Shown: piece by piece, positions 59,241 to 64,000 of the stretch
Layout: each line of letters begins with the position of its first letter
Numbering within the stretch: the stretch's first letter is position 1
Assembly: GCA_037576195.1 (NCBI GenBank)
Contig: CM075103.1
Coordinates: 9,610,001-9,674,000 of the forward strand
Source: Phytoseiulus persimilis
Taxonomy: Eukaryota > Arthropoda > Arachnida > Mesostigmata > Phytoseiidae
Direction of reading: 5' to 3'
Length of the DNA: 64,000 nucleotides
Program-made: the position numbers and the translations under genes
The notes under the pieces: generated by a model
The model's database searches: none
What the model saw: only the letters and a program-made list of their open reading frames with translations
What the model was told of the DNA's origin: nothing

Positions 59241-59924
59241 GTTCGCTCCTGGAGCTGCGAAGCTTCTATTGACTCCTCGAAGTTAAACTCATCCGTGATG
59301 AACATCTCGATAGGCAGGACAGCGAGGTTCGTAAACTTCGCTGGCTCGATCTTTGGTTCGAGGCAGAAACAAAATGAACCGAACGTCGCTTCCCGATCAG
59401 GAAGGAGGACGAAAGTTATAAGGTCGTTCGTCAACAGGGTGAGAAATTAGATGCAACGATCGGACTGCGCCCCACTCTGAGGATTCCGGGAAAAAATCTA
59501 CCTGGAAGAGCTTAGAAACCCTAATGTGATACTCATGGAGAGGCATTCTGATGCCCCCAGCGACCTGATGCCCGGGGCGGACCGCCCCCTCGCTCGGCTA
59601 CTGCTTGAGAGCGCTCCAGGGGATTAATCCCGTAAGACTTGAATCCAGCGATCGCCTTTGCCTTCATTCGTTTCTCGACTTCCTGGAGAGCGGCGTCGAG
59701 GCTCCGTGTTCCCGTCCTCGTGTGAGGGGGAGGCCCGACCTGCCGGCAGGTAGACTTCACCCCTGCAAATGGGGTCTTTCATTGACTGGAACGCTAGGAA
59801 TTTCTTGAGTGGTAGAAATGTTGACGAGTCGTGACCATATCCTCGCGAAAAATAGGAGTTCCAAAGGCCCCCCACTCCGAACTTCCGCGACAGAGGATTT
59901 CGGGTTTTTCGAAAACCTCGAAAA
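59241..59924. other. intergenic stretch, no gene recognised
   Basis: Short frames only. It contains the small dispersed-repeat piece at 59559-59590. Confidence 0.4.
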
Positions 59925-60660
59925 TCGCGAAAGGGTCTCGGCCATCGGCCCCTTGGACTTTGCACCTGTTTAGACGAGAATTGGTAAACTTCAAATGCTC
60001 ATATCTCGGCGCCGATCGAGTTATTTTTGAAAAGCTCAAGAAGAGAGCTATCGAATGGCATACATGACGTTCGAGAATGCATCGAAAATGGATGCATACC
60101 TTCACAATCGATGAATTCGAGACACATGCGAATATAGATAGCGTCGAGTGCGCACCCTGGAATTAAGCTGGATCGAGAGGTCACAGAGTCAAAGCTCATG
60201 CAAAAAAAACACAAAAAAAAAGAGGCGCCTTTTTCTATAGCCCAATATACTTTTTTTCTCCTGGCCGACATTCCGATTTTTTCGCCTGGGCTTCATCGCA
60301 TTGATACCCGCGATGCAAGGCACGAGGAAACAGCCTCCGTGCGATGGACCCAATTTTCCGCGCCGAGTTACGAAGCTCCGTTGGATTGTCGAGGCAGCGC
60401 ATGGTCGCGTTGCTCAGCGATATAAAATGCTGCATCACCCCGTCGACAACAGATTCCAACCGAAAGTCCGTTCGCTTTGCCGCGCTGTGGGTTACCTGGA
60501 AAACCAGACTGGAAACTGGAGCTTTTTCGAAAATAATGCGATGGGCACTGTAATCTGTAACACATCTGGGAGCCGAGATATGAGCTTTTGAGGTTGACCA
60601 ATTTTCATCAAAAGTAGTGGAAAATCCTATGGCACTTATGGCCGAGACCCTTTCCGAAAT
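59925..60660. repeat. second large imperfect inverted repeat (foldback-like)
   Basis: The left arm (about 59925-60050) and right arm (about 60520-60660) pair in opposite orientation. Shared blocks are GAAAGGGTCTCGGCCAT, GAATTGGT.AA(A/C)TTCAAA, GCTCATATCTCGGC and TTATTTT.GAAAAGCTC. The spacer of about 470 bp includes A-rich runs near 60199-60225 and no gene. Confidence 0.65.
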
Positions 60661-61491
60661 AAAAGTGGGAAATACTCACGGAGTTCGGTCTTGATTGCTT
60701 GTCGGTCTATATCGTCGTTCCCGTCATGAATATAGGCTTTTATCAATGTCAATAGAACAGCCCACTTCAGTGTCTTTGTGGTTTTAGACAGAGTTTTGCA
60801 TTGGCGCCTATGGGGTATCGACCTCGCCCCAGGCGATCGACTTCACCCCGGATGACGGTACTCTGCCACCCGACAGAAAAACACGATGCCCGTCTATTTG
60901 AGTCAGAAAAACAGGCTGCCCGTCGAACGAAGCATGCTCGTTAAATCTTTCCAACCCTTCGAAGGAGCCCGTCGGTGGCGCAACTTCGTTCGAGTATCAC
61001 AAGACCTCAGGGAAAGCAAGGCGTCTCCAAGTCTCCCACTCTTGAGTCGAGTGGCGAATAGCCAACCTTTTGCAAGGTCGCGAAGGAAAAGCTGATGAGC
61101 ATGACACCCGCTGAGTCAAGGGACTGGATCCGCGCACATCCAGTCTCTTTCTCGCTAGTTCGGCCCCTTGTAGAGAGCTGAACAAGGTCTACGCGAATCG
61201 GAAGATCTTCGTCATGACTACCGATGAGCACCATCTCCTGCCTAAAGGCCTCCGGTTGGCGGTAAATTCGCGCCCAGTGCAGCAGACAGCTATCCGAAGG
61301 GAAGAGAGAAAGCTGCTGAGGGAAGAGAGGGAAAATACTGTGGTTCTGTCTCTGCGCTCAGCGCTTGCCGCTGCTACTGCTAAGTGGTGCTCTTCTGCTC
61401 TCTGAAGGAATCCGGCGTTTGGATTTCTCTGCTATTCTTCCTTGTTGACTTGTGAACTTCTCAACCAGAAGGAATTCGTTAGGCTAGGAGC
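60661..61491. other. intergenic stretch upstream of N-myristoyltransferase
   Basis: GCATGC/GCCCG words related to the 51-kb array occur at about 60885-60945. The part nearest 61492 should hold the N-myristoyltransferase promoter and 5' untranslated region. Confidence 0.4.
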
Positions 61492-64000
61492 ATGTCGGGA
61501 GATCAGGACCGGGAAATGGATCCAATCGAGAATGGCGTGGAGGAAGGATCGCTCGGTGTGTCCGAAGAGAAAACGTGAGTTGAGAAGGCGAATCCGCAAA
61601 GCGTTTTTTCAGTGTTACTGACTCATCACGGGTACGAGACCTCGTATCGTTGCTTGGATAATGACAGTATAGCTCACAGCTACGTCGAGGTTCAGTAACG
61701 TGTCAACGAGTCGCGAGAAATCACCGAACGATCATCTAGAGTAATCTTCCCCCGAAGCTTACGCCGCGAGCTGGACGGGATGAGAACTCGATTCCAGCCA
61801 TAAGATCTAGTCGAACGGACTCGGATCCGGAAGTATGAGCTCCGTCTGTGAATCTGCTGATTTGATCAGACAGTCGAGAAAAACGTCTGTGTCAGTAACA
61901 TCTGAGAATGCAGGAATGGAGAGAACGTTCATGTCTGTGGTATCGGGATAAGAGTCCGATCTCGATTTCCAGATAGCTTTTGACCAAGATGTATAACCCA
62001 TAATCGCGCTGAAATCCGCCGCTGATAACCGGCTGGCGCTCGAACTCCGATGGAACGGTGTTATTACTCCGAACACATGTTCTGTGATCTTGGTGCATGC
62101 AACGAACACGTTCGCTTCTTAACTGATAGAGCTCGAAGTCTTGTTGTGCGGTGGTCAATTCTCCACTAGAAGCGGACAGGGGCAAAAGTTGCGACAGAGG
62201 ATGGATATCAGCTTTTTTCTCAGAAATCGATTGGCTCTGAAGGGCGCTTTGTTTGCGTTTTCGAATGAATTTCGCCTGAGGAGTGGAAGGGCTAAGAACG
62301 GATGAGTTTCTACTGCTCATCAGAGCTCAGTTGTCAACAAGGATCGCTGTGTACGTGAGCGTTGACACGTTCTTCTAACTTCTCAGCTCACCGAAAGCTT
62401 CCATGGACGAAGATCAGATCGAGAATTTGAAGAGGACGATGGAGCTCCTCCGTATGAACCTGCCCGCGCCGCCAGCGAAGAGTATGGAACAGGTTCGTCA
62501 AGTGGCCTCGAGACCTATTGAGTTTGATAGTTCAATCTCTTGATTTCGGGACAGCTCGCCTCTCTTCGCCTCCCTGGCAACCCCTTTGGTCACGAGTGAT
62601 TTGATTCCCCATCCATGAAACTTGTCCAATTCTTCCAGGCGTCCGTGAAGAAGTACGATTTTTGGAACACTCAACCTGTTCCTAAACTTGATGAAACCGT
62701 CACCACGAATGAGCCAATAGAAAGTAACGTCACGAAAGAGCAGATTCGCAAGGAGCCTTACACACTTCCCGATGCGGTAATTGATTCGAGGCTTGTCAAC
62801 TAGCTATGCTTCATTCATAGAGACGAGACAATATGTTCAGGAAAAATTCCTATCTCGCAGTTCAAATGGGACGACGTCGATTTGAACAATGATGATCAGC
62901 TCAAGGAACTCTATCAACTTCTGAATGAGAATTACGTGGAAGATGACGACAACATGTTCCGTTTCGACTACGCGCCGGAGTTCCTGAAATGGGCTCTAAT
63001 GCCCCCGGGATGGCAACCCTGCTGGCATGTTGGCGTTAGAGTAGAGAAAAGCAACAAGCTTGGTAAGCGACATACGCGGCAACTTTCATGTCATCTCCAT
63101 ATGCACTAATTATATCTCTCAGTTGATTCGACAATCGAAACTCACACAGCCATTCTCATCAATAGTTGGATTCATATCGGCTGTTCCTGCACATATCCGC
63201 GTTTACGACAAATCTGTGAAGATGTCAGAAGTGAACTTCCTCTGCGTTCATAAAAAACTGAGGTCTAAACGGGTAGCTCCCGTCTTGATCCGAGAAATCA
63301 CTCGTCGCTGCAACATCCAGGGTGTTTTCCAAGCAGCTTACACGGCGGGCGTCGTTTTACCCAAACCAGTGGGTACCTGCAGGTGGGCTGCATCCTTTTC
63401 TGGTGAGCATGTTCACGATATTGAATCTCAATCCATTCGTACTCACCCGATCTCGCTATTCCAGATACTGGCACCGATCTCTGAATCCGAAGAAGTTGAT
63501 AGACGTTAAGTTTTCGCATCTCACTCGCAACATGACGATGCAACGGACGCTCAAGCTGTACAAACTGCCCGACCAGCCAAAAATTCCGGGTTTCAGGTGA
63601 GACTGTTCTTTCAAGCGGAGCGCTGTGAATCTCCAAGAACATATTCTATCTGCGAGTTTGGGCTTGGCGTTCGAGCGCGATCTTTTGCAGGAAATTCAAT
63701 CCGAAAACTGACGCCAAACAAGCTTTCAACTTGCTGAACGATTACCTTAAAAAGTTCACGTTAGCTCCGATCTTCACTCAGAAAGAATTCGTACACTGGT
63801 TTACGCCCAGAGACGGTGTTGTTGAAAGCTATGTTGTGGCCACAAAGTCCGGAGTGGTGAGTATGTTCGAGCGAATTAGCATTTCACCGTGTATGCTTAC
63901 GAGACCACATTTTGTTGGTTCTTGCGGGTGCTTAACTCTGTCGTCTAATTGAGTTCGTCGGACCTTCCAGGTAACGGATTTTGTGTCATTTTATTCCTTG
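61492..64000 (+). CDS. NMT: glycylpeptide N-myristoyltransferase, 5' part (runs off the window)
   Basis: This enzyme transfers myristate from myristoyl-CoA to the N-terminal glycine of cytosolic proteins. Exons: 61492-61574, 62387-62492, 62639-62776, 62861-63062, 63166-63382, 63465-63596, 63691-63856, 63971 to beyond 64000. All junctions are GT-AG with agreeing phase. The family is unmistakable: [77 protein letters not shown] (the myristoyl-CoA-binding block), [20 protein letters not shown], and [14 protein letters not shown]. The N-terminus before FWNTQ is short, acidic and poorly conserved, as usual. The C-terminal peptide-binding half and the catalytic C-terminal carboxylate lie outside the window. 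The start was chosen as the first ATG of an exon whose phase fits exon 2. Confidence 0.96.

Noticed and set aside
1-64000. CRISPR arrays, bacterial operons, ribosome-binding sites, rRNA genes
   Set aside because: The genes are spliced and eukaryotic, and no spaced direct repeats or rRNA motifs were seen.

Overview
The window looks like nuclear DNA from an animal, most likely an arthropod. It carries spliced genes with short GT-AG introns (about 80-500 bp), a tRNA with internal A and B boxes, and decayed LINE, mariner, hAT and Ty3/gypsy elements. The protein set (N-myristoyltransferase, dystrobrevin, ariadne-2, an ARHGAP11-type RhoGAP, a NOX5 relative) is metazoan. Roughly balanced base composition, small introns, intronless copies of genes that usually have introns, and the style of the LINE remnant suggest a chelicerate, perhaps a mite. 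That assignment is a guess. Exon models were built by hand from reading-frame homology and splice-site phase; no search was run.

Layout. 1-21 kb is gene-poor. Its only strong coding sequence is an intact intronless 373-codon ORF of unknown function (4349-5470). 21.8-30.6 kb is gene-dense: an intronless NOX5-derived gene (+), a tiny cytochrome b5 gene (-), a two-exon Ser/Thr-Pro-rich gene (-), and a complete 14-exon ARHGAP11-type gene (-). 30.6-35.5 kb holds a large inverted repeat and a dispersed repeat. Dystrobrevin (-, 35.5-38.5 kb) and intronless ariadne-2 (-, 39.3-40.7 kb) follow. 45-60 kb is a transposon and pseudogene graveyard. It contains a 1,095-bp non-autonomous hAT-like element with a perfect 8-bp target duplication, a LINE fragment, two diverged copies of a nuclear-receptor pseudogene next to deleted mariner copies, a satellite-like GCATGCCCG array, a tRNA-Glu, a gypsy pol fragment and a foldback repeat. 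From 61.5 kb to the end is the 5' two thirds or so of N-myristoyltransferase (+).

How they fit together. There are no operons. The recognised genes are housekeeping or cytoskeletal: protein N-myristoylation, RBR ubiquitin ligation, the dystrophin complex, and Rho inactivation of the kind used in cytokinesis. The most unusual item is the NOX5-like gene. It has an open frame of more than 2.3 kb and NOX5 domain order, but in my by-eye alignment it has lost the haem histidines, the FAD motif, the NADPH glycine motif and canonical EF-hand ligands. It may be a pseudoenzyme kept for a non-redox role.
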